DNA from: Cohnella thailandensis
Lineage (GTDB): Bacteria; Bacillota; Bacilli; Paenibacillales; Paenibacillaceae
Length of the DNA: 64,000 nt
Assembly (NCBI RefSeq): GCF_014212135.1
Contig: NZ_JACJVQ010000014.1
Coordinates: 62,001-126,000, forward strand
Direction: 5' to 3'
Shown piece by piece: positions 17,349 through 26,847 of the stretch. Numbering within the stretch: position 1 is the stretch's first letter; each line of letters starts with the position of its first letter. Below the pieces are notes generated by a model. It saw only the letters and a list, made by a program, of their open reading frames with translations, searched no databases and was not told the origin of the DNA. A program made the position numbers and the translations under genes.

Positions 17349-17873
17349 ATGAATTTCAATATGAAAGAAGCGATTGAGGTTCTGGAGCGTACGCCGCAAT
17401 CACTGGACTATTTTTTATCCGGTTTATCCAACGGATGGTTACAATGCCATGAAGGCGAAGGAACATGGAATGTCTCCGAAGTGATCGAACATCTGATTGA
17501 GGGAGAGAAAAATAATTGGATACCCAGACTGGAGCTTATCCTTAAGGAAGGTGAAAGCGCCTCTTTCCCGCCATTTAATCGGTATGCTCACATAGAAGCA
17601 AAGACCGAACGGCCCATAGAACAAAGCTTGTTTGAGTTTAAAGAGATTCGATTCCAGAATATAAAAAAGCTTAAGGATCTGATTGATCCTGAATGGCATC
17701 TCGAGTTGACAGGAACGCATCCTGCGTTCGGGGTGGTCAAGGTAAAGGAATTGATCTCAGCGTGGGTGGTGCACGATTTAACACACATTGCGCAAATCGT
17801 ACGGGTAATGTCCGAAAGATACAGAGCGGATGTTGGACCTTGGAAAGAGTATTTAGGTATCCTTAAAAAGTAA
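17349..17873 (+). CDS. DinB-family protein
   Basis: 174 residues. ATG 17349 has AAAGGAG 9 nt upstream. It is a four-helix DinB/YfiT-like metal-binding fold: one histidine in [12 protein letters not shown] and the paired histidines of [16 protein letters not shown] form the expected metal triad. DinB-like proteins include thiol- or glutathione-type S-transferases and many of unknown function. No operon partner is visible, since the upstream neighbour is the frameshifted stalk-domain gene and a terminator follows. Confidence 0.85.
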   Translation: MNFNMKEAIEVLERTPQSLDYFLSGLSNGWLQCHEGEGTWNVSEVIEHLIEGEKNNWIPRLELILKEGESASFPPFNRYAHIEAKTERPIEQSLFEFKEIRFQNIKKLKDLIDPEWHLELTGTHPAFGVVKVKELISAWVVHDLTHIAQIVRVMSERYRADVGPWKEYLGILKK

Positions 17874-17899
17874 TCGTCAATATGTTCTGCAACGAATCA

Positions 17900-17930
17900 C
17901 GCTTCAGAGATTATCTCTGAGGCGTTTTTT
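17900..17930 (+). terminator. Terminator of the dinB-like gene
   Basis: GCTTCAGAGA (17901-17910) pairs with TCTCTGAGGC (17914-17923), one wobble and a 3-nt loop, followed by six T. Confidence 0.85.
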
Positions 17931-18028
17931 ATGTCTGGGGAGAATATTGTCGAATTTTCAGGGTTTGTTAAGGGGCTATTAGGTATAATGGCAGGGCAAG
18001 TTACCAGCTTAGAGAAGGAGATGCACAA

Positions 18029-21000
18029 TTGAACGCTAAACGATGGAACCGATTACTACTTATGACGCTGATTGCGTCGCTGCTTGCCGGTATGGGATGG
18101 TTTCCGCAAGCCGCTCAGGCGGAGCCCGCGTACGAATTTACTAGTCCTTATGGCATAAGCGCCGATGAAGACGGATTCTTGTATGTTACGGATATTGGTA
18201 AACACGCCGTATTTATACTAGATTCAGACGGGAACCAGATTATGACGCTGGGGCAGCCGGGAGAACCCGGAAACGACAGTTCGTCTCTAAACTATCCCAT
18301 GGGCGTTGCGGTCCAGAAGGTAGACGGGAATCACAAGCGGATTTACGTCCTGGATGCAGACAACAAGAGAATTCAAATTTTCGATGAAACGGGCGCCTAC
18401 CTGGATACCTGGGCTATTCCGAATTCGGATGGCGGTGTCGAAGATATTAAGATTGGGAACGGGAAAGTTTATGTCGTTTCTCAAAATTACAATATTCATA
18501 TTTTTAATTCCGCAGACGGAACGGCCGTAAGCAAGAGTATATATAGCCTTATGAGCGGGCGTCGTCCGGTCGGACTGGCTATCGGGGCAGACGGAAGATT
18601 GTACATTACGGGAGCCAAAATCAGTACGTCGACTTTGAATAGCGGGATCTATATTCTAGATAGTAACGCTAACAATATTGTGGAGACCATCGATATCGAT
18701 AGCATGACGGACTCTTCGAGTCGATTGGACATAGACAAGGACGGGAAGTTCTATGTGACAGATATGTTCTCTTATGCCGTGAGAATATACGGAAGCGACG
18801 GCACGCCTCTGCTGACGCTAGGGACGCCGGGAACGAGCGGAACTGCCGATAATGCTTTTAAGCTTCCAAAGGATACGGCGGTCGATCAAGACGGCAAGAT
18901 CTATGTGACGGATTGGTCGGCGCATAAGGTGAAGGTTTTCGCTGCGGACGGCACCTACATCACCTCCTATCCTCCTTCTCCGCAACCATCAGCGTTGCTG
19001 AATGCAACAGCCTCCCCGGGTTCGACTACGGGGACGACTGCTGTAACGATATCATCCCCATTGGGCACGAACAATCACTGGGTCGTGAACGTATCATCTT
19101 CCAGCCTTGCCACGCCAAACGTTGGAGACGCTGCGCCAACGGGAACGGGCGTCACGAATCCGTTCACGCCGGGAACGGATATCAGCGGAGTGGACGCAAC
19201 GACGAACAAGTATGTCGGCGTGTATGAATTGGACTCGGACGATAAGATCGTGAGCTTCAAGCTGATTACGCTGACGGAAAATGATATCAAGAAAGAGGTT
19301 CCGGCGCCGGTATTGGATAGTGCGGTAAGCCCAGGCAGCACGGTCGGAACGACCAAGGTGACGGTAGATTCTCCTGCCGCTGGCTACACGTACGCCGTCG
19401 CCGTCTCGGATAGCCCGCTAGCCACGCCGAACGTTGGAAACGCTGCGCCAACGGGAGCGGGCGTCACGAATCCGTTCACGCCGGGAACGGATATCAGCGG
19501 AGTGGATGCAACGACGAACAAGTACGTCGGCGTGTATGAAGTGGACTCGAACGGTAAGATCGTAAGCTTCAAGCAGATCACGTTGACGGAAAATGACATC
19601 AAGCAAGAGGTTCCAGCGCCGGTGTTGGATGCCGAAGCAAGCCCCGGCAGCACGGTCGGCACGACCAAGGTGACGGTGGACTCTCCTGCCGCAGGCCACA
19701 CGTACGCAATCGTCGTCTCGGATAGCCTGCTCTCCACGCCGAATGTCGGGGACGATGCGCCAACGGGAACAGGCGTCATGAATCCGTTCACGCCGGGAAC
19801 GGATGTTAGCGGAGTGAACGCAACGACGAACAAGTACGTCGGCGTGTATGAATTGGGCTCCGACGATAAGATCGTGAGCTTCAAGCTGATTACGCTGTCG
19901 GAAAATGATATCAAACAAGAGGTTCCAGCGCCGGTATTGGATAGTGCGGTAGGCCCCGGCAACACGGTCGGCACGACCAAGGTGACGGTGAACTCGCCTG
20001 CCGCAGGCAGCACGTACGCAGTCGTCGTCTCGGACAACCCGCTCGCCACGCCGAACGTCGGGGAAGCTGCGCCAACGGGAACGGGTGTTACGAATCCGTA
20101 CACGCCGGGAACGGATGTTAGCGGAGTGGACGCAACGACGAACAAGTACGTCGGCGTGTATGAATTGGACTCGGACAATAAGATCGTAAGCTTCAAGCTG
20201 ATTACGCTGACGGAAAATGACATCAAGCAAGAGGTTCCAGCGCCGGTACTGGATAGTGCGGTAAGCCCCGGCAACGCAGTCGGCACGACCAAGGTGACGG
20301 TAGACTCTCCTGCCGCTGGCTACACGTACGCCGTCGCCGTCTCGGATAGCCCGCTAGCCACGCCGAACGTCGGAAACGCTGCGCCAACGGGAACGGGCGT
20401 CACGAATCCGTACACACCGGGAACGGATGTTAGCGGAGTGGACGCAACGACGAACAAGTACGTCGGCGTATATGAAGTGGACTCGAACGGTAAGGTCGTA
20501 AGCTTCAAGCTGATCACGTTGACGGTAAGCGACATCAAGGAAGAGGTTGTTATTCCTCCGGTTGCAGCCCCGGCATTGGATGCTGAAGTAAGCCCCGGCA
20601 GTACGGTCGGCACGACCAAGGTGACGGTGGACTCTCCTGCCGCTGGCAGCACGTACGCAGTCGCTGTCTCGGACAGCCCGCTCTCCACGCCGAACGTCGG
20701 AGACGCCGCGCCGACGGGAACGGGCGTCATGAATCCGTTCACGCCGGGAACGGATGTTAGCGGAGTGGATGCAACGACGAACAAGTACGTCGGCGTGTAT
20801 GAATTGGACTCGGACGATAAGATCATGAGCTTCAAGCTGATCACGCTTACGGAAAGCGACATCAAACAAGAGGTTGCACCTTCATGGCCAACGACTACGC
20901 CAAGCAGTATTCCGGTAAACCTTTCTATCAAGAATGCGGATAGCCCACTGCTCACTCAACTGAACAGCAAGCTGGGTTCTTCCGTCAAGATAGAAGGCGA

Positions 21001-22198
21001 GCTGTTAACGGCCGATGGCAAGACCATTCCCGGATCAAGCATTAAATTCGACCAAAATGGTGCAATCACCATGACTTCGGTTGAACCTGGCGTGTACAAA
21101 GTCGTGTTAAGCACCGTTGCTCCCGACGGCCGGAAGCTTGTCGGCAATACTGCAACGATCACCGTCGACGCCAACGGCAACGCCAGAATGGAATCGGATC
21201 TGGTCGATCCCTTCGGTGTCGCATCGGACCCGATAACCGGCGAGCCGATTGACGGTATGCGTATGACCTTGTACTGGGCGGATACCGAATTGAACAGAAG
21301 CAAAGGCAGAGCTCCCGGCACGGTCGTGAATTTGCCGCTGCTGCCCGATATGTCGCCAAACCAGAACAACAATCCGCAGGTAACGAGGGATGGCGGTCAA
21401 TATGGCTGGATGGTATACGCGGAGGGAGATTATTATTTCACTGCCGAGAAGGACGGCTATGTAACGTACGATAGTCGCAACGACAAACGGAACGAGCTTC
21501 ATGGCGACACGAGTTACATTCGCGATGGCATCATCCATGTCGGTCAATCCATCGTGCGAGTAGATTTCGGCGCAGACGCTGCAGTCGTAGGAACGGGGGT
21601 TCATACGCCTTACTTGTATGGATATCCCGATAAGCAGTTTAAGCCTGAACTCCTGATAACCCGGGCGGAAGTGGCAGCCATTCTTGCACGAATATTGCCG
21701 CAAGTTGATGCGTCTGCTATCATCCAGCCATACTCCGATGTATCGGACAAGCATTGGGCCTACAAAGACATTGCCTATATTCGCCAGCTTGGCATCATGA
21801 ACGGAACGCCGGGAAATCGGTTTATGTCCAACCAATCGATAACTCGTGCGGAGTTCGCCCAAATCTTATTCAAATTAAATCCATCCCTTATCGCCAAAGG
21901 TAACGTTTATTCGGATACTGGAGAGCATTGGGCGAGAGAGGCCATCGATCGGGTAACCGGCGCTGGACTCATGCAAGGTTTCGGAGATGGAACCTTCAAA
22001 CCGAATGCACAGGTGACACGGGCAGAAGCGGCAACGATCATCAACCGATATTTGCAACGCAAGCCGCTGAACGCGGATACGTCGATATGGCCCGATGTCC
22101 CCCAAGGGCATTGGGCAGCCTCCGACATCGCGGAAGCATCGTTGTCCCATTCGTACTCCTTGTTGTCTAACGGTTGGGAAGTATGGGAACTGGAATAG
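18029..22198 (+). CDS. NHL-propeller surface protein with tandem repeats and SLH domains
   Basis: 1389 residues. TTG start with AGAAGGAG about 9 nt upstream; the overlapping ATG 18021 is followed at once by a stop. A Sec signal peptide (to about the QAAQA at residue ~32) is followed by an NHL-type six-bladed propeller (~35-315; GFLYVTDIGKHAV, GKFYVTDMFSYAV, GKIYVTDWSAHKV). Next are six repeats of ~104 residues (~321-949), each with SPGSTVGTTKVTV, TPNVG-AAPTGTGVTNP and VDATTNKYVGVYE. A carboxypeptidase-regulatory-like beta domain follows, and then three SLH motifs (e.g. ITRAEVAAILARI, ITRAEFAQILFKL, VTRAEAATIINRYL). SLH domains anchor proteins to pyruvylated secondary wall polymer. The protein is therefore cell-surface displayed; its ligand is unknown. 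Confidence 0.85.
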   Translation: MNAKRWNRLLLMTLIASLLAGMGWFPQAAQAEPAYEFTSPYGISADEDGFLYVTDIGKHAVFILDSDGNQIMTLGQPGEPGNDSSSLNYPMGVAVQKVDGNHKRIYVLDADNKRIQIFDETGAYLDTWAIPNSDGGVEDIKIGNGKVYVVSQNYNIHIFNSADGTAVSKSIYSLMSGRRPVGLAIGADGRLYITGAKISTSTLNSGIYILDSNANNIVETIDIDSMTDSSSRLDIDKDGKFYVTDMFSYAVRIYGSDGTPLLTLGTPGTSGTADNAFKLPKDTAVDQDGKIYVTDWSAHKVKVFAADGTYITSYPPSPQPSALLNATASPGSTTGTTAVTISSPLGTNNHWVVNVSSSSLATPNVGDAAPTGTGVTNPFTPGTDISGVDATTNKYVGVYELDSDDKIVSFKLITLTENDIKKEVPAPVLDSAVSPGSTVGTTKVTVDSPAAGYTYAVAVSDSPLATPNVGNAAPTGAGVTNPFTPGTDISGVDATTNKYVGVYEVDSNGKIVSFKQITLTENDIKQEVPAPVLDAEASPGSTVGTTKVTVDSPAAGHTYAIVVSDSLLSTPNVGDDAPTGTGVMNPFTPGTDVSGVNATTNKYVGVYELGSDDKIVSFKLITLSENDIKQEVPAPVLDSAVGPGNTVGTTKVTVNSPAAGSTYAVVVSDNPLATPNVGEAAPTGTGVTNPYTPGTDVSGVDATTNKYVGVYELDSDNKIVSFKLITLTENDIKQEVPAPVLDSAVSPGNAVGTTKVTVDSPAAGYTYAVAVSDSPLATPNVGNAAPTGTGVTNPYTPGTDVSGVDATTNKYVGVYEVDSNGKVVSFKLITLTVSDIKEEVVIPPVAAPALDAEVSPGSTVGTTKVTVDSPAAGSTYAVAVSDSPLSTPNVGDAAPTGTGVMNPFTPGTDVSGVDATTNKYVGVYELDSDDKIMSFKLITLTESDIKQEVAPSWPTTTPSSIPVNLSIKNADSPLLTQLNSKLGSSVKIEGELLTADGKTIPGSSIKFDQNGAITMTSVEPGVYKVVLSTVAPDGRKLVGNTATITVDANGNARMESDLVDPFGVASDPITGEPIDGMRMTLYWADTELNRSKGRAPGTVVNLPLLPDMSPNQNNNPQVTRDGGQYGWMVYAEGDYYFTAEKDGYVTYDSRNDKRNELHGDTSYIRDGIIHVGQSIVRVDFGADAAVVGTGVHTPYLYGYPDKQFKPELLITRAEVAAILARILPQVDASAIIQPYSDVSDKHWAYKDIAYIRQLGIMNGTPGNRFMSNQSITRAEFAQILFKLNPSLIAKGNVYSDTGEHWAREAIDRVTGAGLMQGFGDGTFKPNAQVTRAEAATIINRYLQRKPLNADTSIWPDVPQGHWAASDIAEASLSHSYSLLSNGWEVWELE
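18989..20875 (+). repeat. Six tandem 312-bp coding repeats
   Basis: Repeat units begin at about 18989, 19301, 19613, 19925, 20237 and 20564. The period is exactly 312 bp (104 codons) except unit 5, which carries 15 extra bases (Val-Ile-Pro-Pro-Val). Unit 1 is divergent in its first third; units 2-6 are highly similar at DNA level, implying recent duplication or ongoing gene conversion. The repeats create long artificial open frames on the opposite strand. Confidence 0.9.
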
Positions 22199-22227
22199 GG
22201 TAACATTAACTGAATGGTGTTGAAAAT

Positions 22228-22264
22228 AAAGCAACGCGGCGCTTACGCCGGCGTTGCTTTATTT
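22228..22264 (+). terminator. Terminator of the SLH-protein gene
   Basis: AAAGCAACGC (22228-22237) pairs with GCGTTGCTTT (22251-22260), with an inner GGCG/CGCC stem, and T-rich sequence follows. Confidence 0.85.
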
Positions 22265-22408
22265 CGTAGCGAGGGATTTTTGGATTCGCTTAAATCTTTA
22301 AGGTTGATTAAAGTTTTCTGCATTAGGATTTAAATAGGAATTGAGGCGATAACGTCATCTGATAAACAAGCCAAGGTTTATACCTTACTATTCGAGGAGT
22401 GTTCATTT

Positions 22409-23689
22409 ATGAAACGAAAACAATTGAAAACCATAAGCACCCTTACGCTAGCCCTATTACTCAGCGCATCCGTTGTGGGATGCTCGAACGCACAAGACGG
22501 CAGCGAGGAGGCAGCCACTCAACCGGCAACCGCCCAAGCATCGCCCTCGCCACTTGCAAGTACACCTGCAGCAAGCGAGACGGAGTCATCTAGCGCTGCG
22601 ACAACAACGGAAGCTTCCGTGCAAGACACATCGGAATTGTTCAGCGATCGAGACTTGGAACAAACGGCCGATCTTACATCGGCTACGCAAATTCAATTGG
22701 CAAGCGGTCAAGACGTGACGCTGAATACCGAAGGCGTCTATGTCTTAAGCGGAGAGGCAAGCAACGTGACGGTTGTGGTGGAAGCGCCTGAGGATGCGAA
22801 GGTTCAAATCGTTCTTGACGGCGTCAGCATAACTAATGTAGATTCGCCTGCGATCTATGTGAAAGAGGCGGATAAAGTGTTCGTTACCTCCACGGACAGC
22901 GAGAACTCTATGGAGGTCACCGGAACCTATGTGGCGGATGGCGATACCAACTTGGACGCGGTTATTTTCTCCAGGGCTGACTTGACCTTGAGCGGAACCG
23001 GAAGTCTGGACATCGTATCGGCTCAAGGCAACGGGATCTCTTCGAAGGATGATCTTAAGATCACCGGAGGCGTGTATAACATCCAATCCTCCTTGGATGC
23101 CTTAGAGGCCAATGATGCGATCCTTATCAACGACGGAACGATGACGATCGATGCGGGCAAGGATGCCTTGCATAGCGAGAACGAGGAGGATGCTACTCTT
23201 GGATATATCTATATTGAAGGCGGCGACTTAAAGATCAACGCGGCCGAAGATGCCATCCAAGGCAACCGCTTCGTTCAAATCGATGGCGGCACCATTAACA
23301 TCGAATCCTCCCAAGAAGGCATCGAGGCGACTTCGGTCAAGATTAATGACGGTCAGATCACGTTATATGCGAGCGACGATGGCATTAACGCCGCTCAGAA
23401 GGTCGATGGGAATGTGGCTATTGAAGTGAATGGCGGCACCATAAACGTAACGATGGGCAGCGGAGATACGGACGCGTTCGACTCGAACGGCGATATCTCC
23501 ATTAATGGAGGAACCATAACGGTAGAAGCGCAGTCCGCCTTCGACGCGGATGGCACCGCTCAGCTTAATGGCGGCGATGTCACGGTAAATGGGGAGAAAA
23601 TCACGGAAATTACCGTGTCTCGCGGAGGACCAGGCGGAGGCGGCGGAGGTTTTGGCGGCGGTGGCGGCAGAGGAATGGGCCGTCAATAG
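22409..23689 (+). CDS. Cthe_2159-like carbohydrate-binding lipoprotein
   Basis: 426 residues; ATG with GAGGAG upstream. The signal peptide ends in a lipobox (SASVVGC), so the mature protein is anchored to the membrane. A Ser/Thr/Ala/Pro-rich linker (residues 30-75) is followed by a parallel beta-helix-like domain of the DUF4353/Cthe_2159 family: repeated turns such as LKITGGVYNIQSSLDALEAN, MTIDAGKDALHSEN, LKINAAEDAIQGN and GTINIESSQEGIEATS. Cthe_2159 from Clostridium thermocellum binds acidic polysaccharides and cellulose. The C-terminus is glycine-rich (GGPGGGGGGFGGGGGRGMG). The gene is flanked by its own terminators. A role in polysaccharide or cell-surface binding is inferred. Confidence 0.85.
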   Translation: MKRKQLKTISTLTLALLLSASVVGCSNAQDGSEEAATQPATAQASPSPLASTPAASETESSSAATTTEASVQDTSELFSDRDLEQTADLTSATQIQLASGQDVTLNTEGVYVLSGEASNVTVVVEAPEDAKVQIVLDGVSITNVDSPAIYVKEADKVFVTSTDSENSMEVTGTYVADGDTNLDAVIFSRADLTLSGTGSLDIVSAQGNGISSKDDLKITGGVYNIQSSLDALEANDAILINDGTMTIDAGKDALHSENEEDATLGYIYIEGGDLKINAAEDAIQGNRFVQIDGGTINIESSQEGIEATSVKINDGQITLYASDDGINAAQKVDGNVAIEVNGGTINVTMGSGDTDAFDSNGDISINGGTITVEAQSAFDADGTAQLNGGDVTVNGEKITEITVSRGGPGGGGGGFGGGGGRGMGRQ

Positions 23690-23699
23690 TTTATAATCG

Positions 23700-23736
23700 A
23701 ATCGTCTCTTCTACTACATGTAGGGAGGCGATTTTT
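23700..23736 (+). terminator. Terminator of the lipoprotein gene
   Basis: AATCGTCTC (23700-23708) pairs with GGAGGCGATT (23724-23733), with a palindromic CTACATGTAG inside, followed by TTTTT. Confidence 0.75.
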
Positions 23737-23870
23737 GTATTTATATTGTATTATTCCGTCAGAAAATATCACGAAAAATACTTTCTTCCACTTTGCATAA
23801 AAGCTATAATCTGATAGGATAGATAGAAATACGATGGATTTAGTGAGGATTATAAGGAGGCCGCCTTTCC

Positions 23871-24770
23871 ATGCAAGAATTAACGCATCTGGATCAACTT
23901 GAGGCTGAAGCGATTTATATTATCCGAGAAGTAGCGGCGGAATGCGAGAACCCCGTGATGCTGTATTCGATCGGGAAGGACAGCTCGGTCATGCTGCATC
24001 TGGCGCTCAAGGCGTTCTACCCCGAGAAGCCGCCTTTTCCGTTCATGCATATCGATACGACGTGGAAGTTCAAGGAAATGATCGAATTCCGCGACCGCAA
24101 GGCCAAGGAGTTCGGCATCGAGATGATCGTTCATTCGAATGAGGAAGGCATCCGGCAAGGGATCAACCCATTCGATCATGGCTCCGCGTACACCGACATC
24201 ATGAAAACCCAAGCTTTGAAGCAGGGATTGGACAAGTATGGATTCACGGTTGCGTTCGGCGGCGGAAGACGGGACGAGGAGAAGTCGCGGGCCAAGGAGC
24301 GGATTTTCTCCTTCCGGAATAAGAATCACGCGTGGGACCCGAAGAACCAACGTCCGGAGATGTGGAAGCTGTTCAACACGAGAATCAACAAGGGCGAGAG
24401 CATTCGCGTCTTCCCGTTGTCCAACTGGACCGAGAAGGACATCTGGCAATACATTCGCCGGGAAAATATCGATATTGTCCCTCTCTACTCCGCAGCCGTC
24501 AGACCTATTGTCAATCGCGACGGGCATATCATCATGGTGGACGACGAACGGATGAAGCTCGAACCGGGCGAGAAGATCGAGATGAAGAAGATCCGCTTCC
24601 GCACCTTAGGATGCTACCCGCTTACCGGCGGGGTTGAGTCGGATGCCGTAACGCTGGATGAGATTATCGAAGAGACGCTGGGCGCGGTATCCTCCGAGCG
24701 GACTAGCCGGGTTATCGACCAAGAAGCGGCCGGCAGCATGGAACGACGCAAACGGGAGGGCTATTTCTAA
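23871..24770 (+). CDS. cysD: Sulfate adenylyltransferase subunit 2
   Basis: 299 residues. CysD is the catalytic subunit of heterodimeric ATP sulfurylase, forming adenosine 5'-phosphosulfate (APS) from ATP and sulfate in assimilatory sulfate activation; GTP hydrolysis by CysN drives it. The PP-loop [17 protein letters not shown] (residues ~33-49) and the C-terminal [16 protein letters not shown] and ERRKREGYF tail are diagnostic. ATG 23871 lies 11 nt after AAGGAGG. cysN starts 1 bp after its stop. A TATAAT at 23805-23810 could be the -10 box; no S-box or other riboswitch was recognised upstream. Confidence 0.95.
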   Translation: MQELTHLDQLEAEAIYIIREVAAECENPVMLYSIGKDSSVMLHLALKAFYPEKPPFPFMHIDTTWKFKEMIEFRDRKAKEFGIEMIVHSNEEGIRQGINPFDHGSAYTDIMKTQALKQGLDKYGFTVAFGGGRRDEEKSRAKERIFSFRNKNHAWDPKNQRPEMWKLFNTRINKGESIRVFPLSNWTEKDIWQYIRRENIDIVPLYSAAVRPIVNRDGHIIMVDDERMKLEPGEKIEMKKIRFRTLGCYPLTGGVESDAVTLDEIIEETLGAVSSERTSRVIDQEAAGSMERRKREGYF

Positions 24771-24771
24771 G

Positions 24772-26451
24772 ATGAAGAGTCTGCTTAAATTCATTACTTG
24801 CGGAAGCGTAGACGACGGCAAATCCACCCTGATCGGACATATGCTTTATGATGCCAAGCTCCTGTTCGCCGACCAAGAAAGAGCGCTGGAGCTCGATAGC
24901 AAGCTCGGTAGCCGCGGCGGCAAAATCGACTATTCGCTGCTTCTGGACGGACTCTTGGCCGAACGCGAGCAAGGGATCACGATCGACGTAGCTTATCGTT
25001 ATTTTACGACGTCTCATCGTTCCTTCATCGTGGCGGACACGCCGGGACACGAAGAATATACGCGCAACATGGCCGTAGGCGCCTCGTTCGCGGATCTGGC
25101 CGTCATTCTGGTGGACGCGACCAAAGGCGTCATTACCCAAACCAAGCGCCATGCCCGGATTTGCGCTCTGATGGGGATTAAGCATTTGGTATTAGCCGTG
25201 AACAAGATGGACCTGGTGGACTTCGACCGGAAGAAGTTCGAGGCCATTAAGGAAGAGTTCTTCCAAACGACGGCCGAATTCCAAATCCAGAGCATCCAGG
25301 TCATCCCCGTGTCCGCTACGGAAGGGGACAACATCACGACTAAATCCCCGAATACCCCATGGTACGAAGGACTTGCCTTGCTGCCGTATTTGGAAAACGT
25401 GGATGTGCATACGTCTAACGACTCGAAGGCGTTCATGATGCCCGTTCAGCGCGTGTGCCGGCCGGACCACACGTTCCGCGGGTTCCAAGGCCAGATCGAA
25501 GCGGGGAAAATCTCGGTCGGAGACGAGCTCACGACTCTGCCGAGCCGGGAGAAAGCGAAGGTCAAACGGATCCTCGTGACCGACCAAGATCGGGATACGG
25601 CTTATGCCGGTCAACCGGTGACCATTCAATTGGACCGCGAAGTCGACGTATCTCGGGGCAACGTGCTCACGACGGATAACGAAATTCAAGAAGCCGACAG
25701 CTTCGCCTCCACGATCCTGTGGATGGACGATTCCGTCCTGACTCCCGGCAAGCATTATTGGGTGAAGGTAGGAACGAAGACCCTCCCAGGTACCGTGACG
25801 GCGATTACCCATAAGATCGACATCAATACGGGCAACACGGTTCCGGCCGATCGGATCGTTAAGAATGAATTGGCCAAGTGCGAATTTTCTTTGTCGGATA
25901 GCATCGTTTTCGATTCCTTTGAGGAAAATAAGAGCATCGGCGGCTTTATTCTGATCGATCGCGTCACCAACATGACCTCCGCTTGCGGAGTCATCGATCA
26001 TGCGCTGCAAAGCTCGAACCGATTCGCGGCGCTGGATACGGAGATTACGAGGGAAGTTCGCGCCCAGCAGAAGGGACAGACTCCGCTCACCGTCTGGTTC
26101 TCCGGTTCGCAATCGGATCAATCGGCTCTTGCGAAGGAAGTCGAGAAACGGCTGGTCTCCTCCGGATACCATACGATGCTTCTCGAGAACAGCCAAGGAG
26201 AATCGTTGCGCCGAGTGGCCGAGATTGCCAAGGTGTTGAACGATGCGGGACTTATTGCCTTGGTATCGTATGATTCCTCCAACGCAAGCGACCTTGAAGC
26301 CGCAAGAGAGATCATTGGCAAAGAATATATCGAAGTGAACGCGGACGATGCAAGCCGCTCTTCCCTCGAAGAAGCCGCGAATGCCGTGGTCAAACGAGTC
26401 GTCAAAGACGTGATCGCTCAATATCCGAATTCGGTCTCCTACGATATTTAA
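24772..26451 (+). CDS. cysN: Sulfate adenylyltransferase subunit 1 with degenerate APS-kinase tail
   Basis: 559 residues. The first ~430 are an EF-Tu-like GTPase: GSVDDGKSTLIGHMLYD (G1), EREQGITIDVAYRYF (G2), VADTPGHEEYTRNM (G3), NKMDLVD (G4), then two beta-barrels. With CysD it makes ATP sulfurylase. The last ~130 residues resemble APS kinase (CysC): LTVWFSGSQSDQSALAKEVE, GYHTMLLENSQ, RRVAEIAKVLNDAGLIALVS. However, the P-loop GLSGAGKST is replaced by SGSQSDQSA and the domain is shortened, so kinase activity is very unlikely. ATG 24772 directly follows the cysD stop; the open frame upstream to 24658 lies inside cysD and is ignored. Confidence 0.95.
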   Translation: MKSLLKFITCGSVDDGKSTLIGHMLYDAKLLFADQERALELDSKLGSRGGKIDYSLLLDGLLAEREQGITIDVAYRYFTTSHRSFIVADTPGHEEYTRNMAVGASFADLAVILVDATKGVITQTKRHARICALMGIKHLVLAVNKMDLVDFDRKKFEAIKEEFFQTTAEFQIQSIQVIPVSATEGDNITTKSPNTPWYEGLALLPYLENVDVHTSNDSKAFMMPVQRVCRPDHTFRGFQGQIEAGKISVGDELTTLPSREKAKVKRILVTDQDRDTAYAGQPVTIQLDREVDVSRGNVLTTDNEIQEADSFASTILWMDDSVLTPGKHYWVKVGTKTLPGTVTAITHKIDINTGNTVPADRIVKNELAKCEFSLSDSIVFDSFEENKSIGGFILIDRVTNMTSACGVIDHALQSSNRFAALDTEITREVRAQQKGQTPLTVWFSGSQSDQSALAKEVEKRLVSSGYHTMLLENSQGESLRRVAEIAKVLNDAGLIALVSYDSSNASDLEAAREIIGKEYIEVNADDASRSSLEEAANAVVKRVVKDVIAQYPNSVSYDI

Positions 26452-26479
26452 TTGCTAGCTTCCCGCAAATGACGAAAGG

Positions 26480-26527
26480 CGCAAACCAAGTTCCTACATT
26501 CTTTGGATGTAGGGACTTGTGCGTTTT
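26480..26527 (+). terminator. Terminator of cysDN
   Basis: CAAGTTCCTACAT (26487-26499) pairs with ATGTAGGGACTTG (26507-26519), one wobble, extended outward by GCGCA/TGCG, and followed by TTTT. Confidence 0.85.
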
Positions 26528-26557
26528 CAGGGTAATAGCCTATTTTCCGGACCTTAT

Positions 26558-26587
26558 TTGACTATCTCAACAATAAAAGTTTATACT
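26558..26587 (+). promoter_or_regulatory. mazEF promoter and probable autoregulatory operator
   Basis: TTGACT (26558-26563), an 18-bp spacer and TATACT (26582-26587) form a good sigma-A promoter 29 bp before mazE. TATACTTT is repeated 11 bp further on, and the palindrome GTATATAC (26590-26597) follows directly, a plausible MazE/MazEF operator (inference). Confidence 0.7.
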
Positions 26588-26616
26588 TTGTATATACTTT
26601 ATTGTGGGGTGATTCT

Positions 26617-26847
26617 ATGTTTCAGGTTCAGAAATGGGGGAACAGCTTGGGCATTCGCATCCCGAAGTCCCTTGCCTTGAAAGTCGGGCTTGAGGAAGGC
26701 TCCGAGGTCGATCTTGACGTAGAAGATGGCCATCTCGTCATAAAACCCAAGAAGGCAAAACTGGATGAGCTCCTTGCCAGGGTCACTCCGGAAAACCTTC
26801 ATAAAGAGGTATCGACCAGTGAACCGCAAGGGCGGGAATCATGGTGA
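26617..26847 (+). CDS. mazE: MazE-type antitoxin
   Basis: 76 residues. The AbrB/MazE swapped-hairpin DNA-binding domain is clear: QKWGNSLGIRIPKSLALKVG, followed by EEGSEVDLDVEDGHLVIKP. It binds and neutralises the MazF toxin and represses its own promoter. ATG 26617 follows GGGGTG; TTG 26602 in frame has no site. The stop overlaps the mazF start by 7 bp, as usual for this operon. The C-terminal residues (LLARVTPENLHKEVSTSE) fit the MazF-binding tail. Confidence 0.9.
   Translation: MFQVQKWGNSLGIRIPKSLALKVGLEEGSEVDLDVEDGHLVIKPKKAKLDELLARVTPENLHKEVSTSEPQGRESW

Noticed and set aside
18989-20875. CRISPR-like array
   Set aside because: 312-bp units without spacers, inside a coding sequence.
19384-20955. 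Long antisense open frames across the 312-bp repeats
   Set aside because: They copy the repeat period, have no start signals and exist only because the repeats lack stops on the other strand.
23690-23870. S-box or other sulfur riboswitch before cysD
   Set aside because: No conserved core or terminator arrangement could be recognised in the leader.
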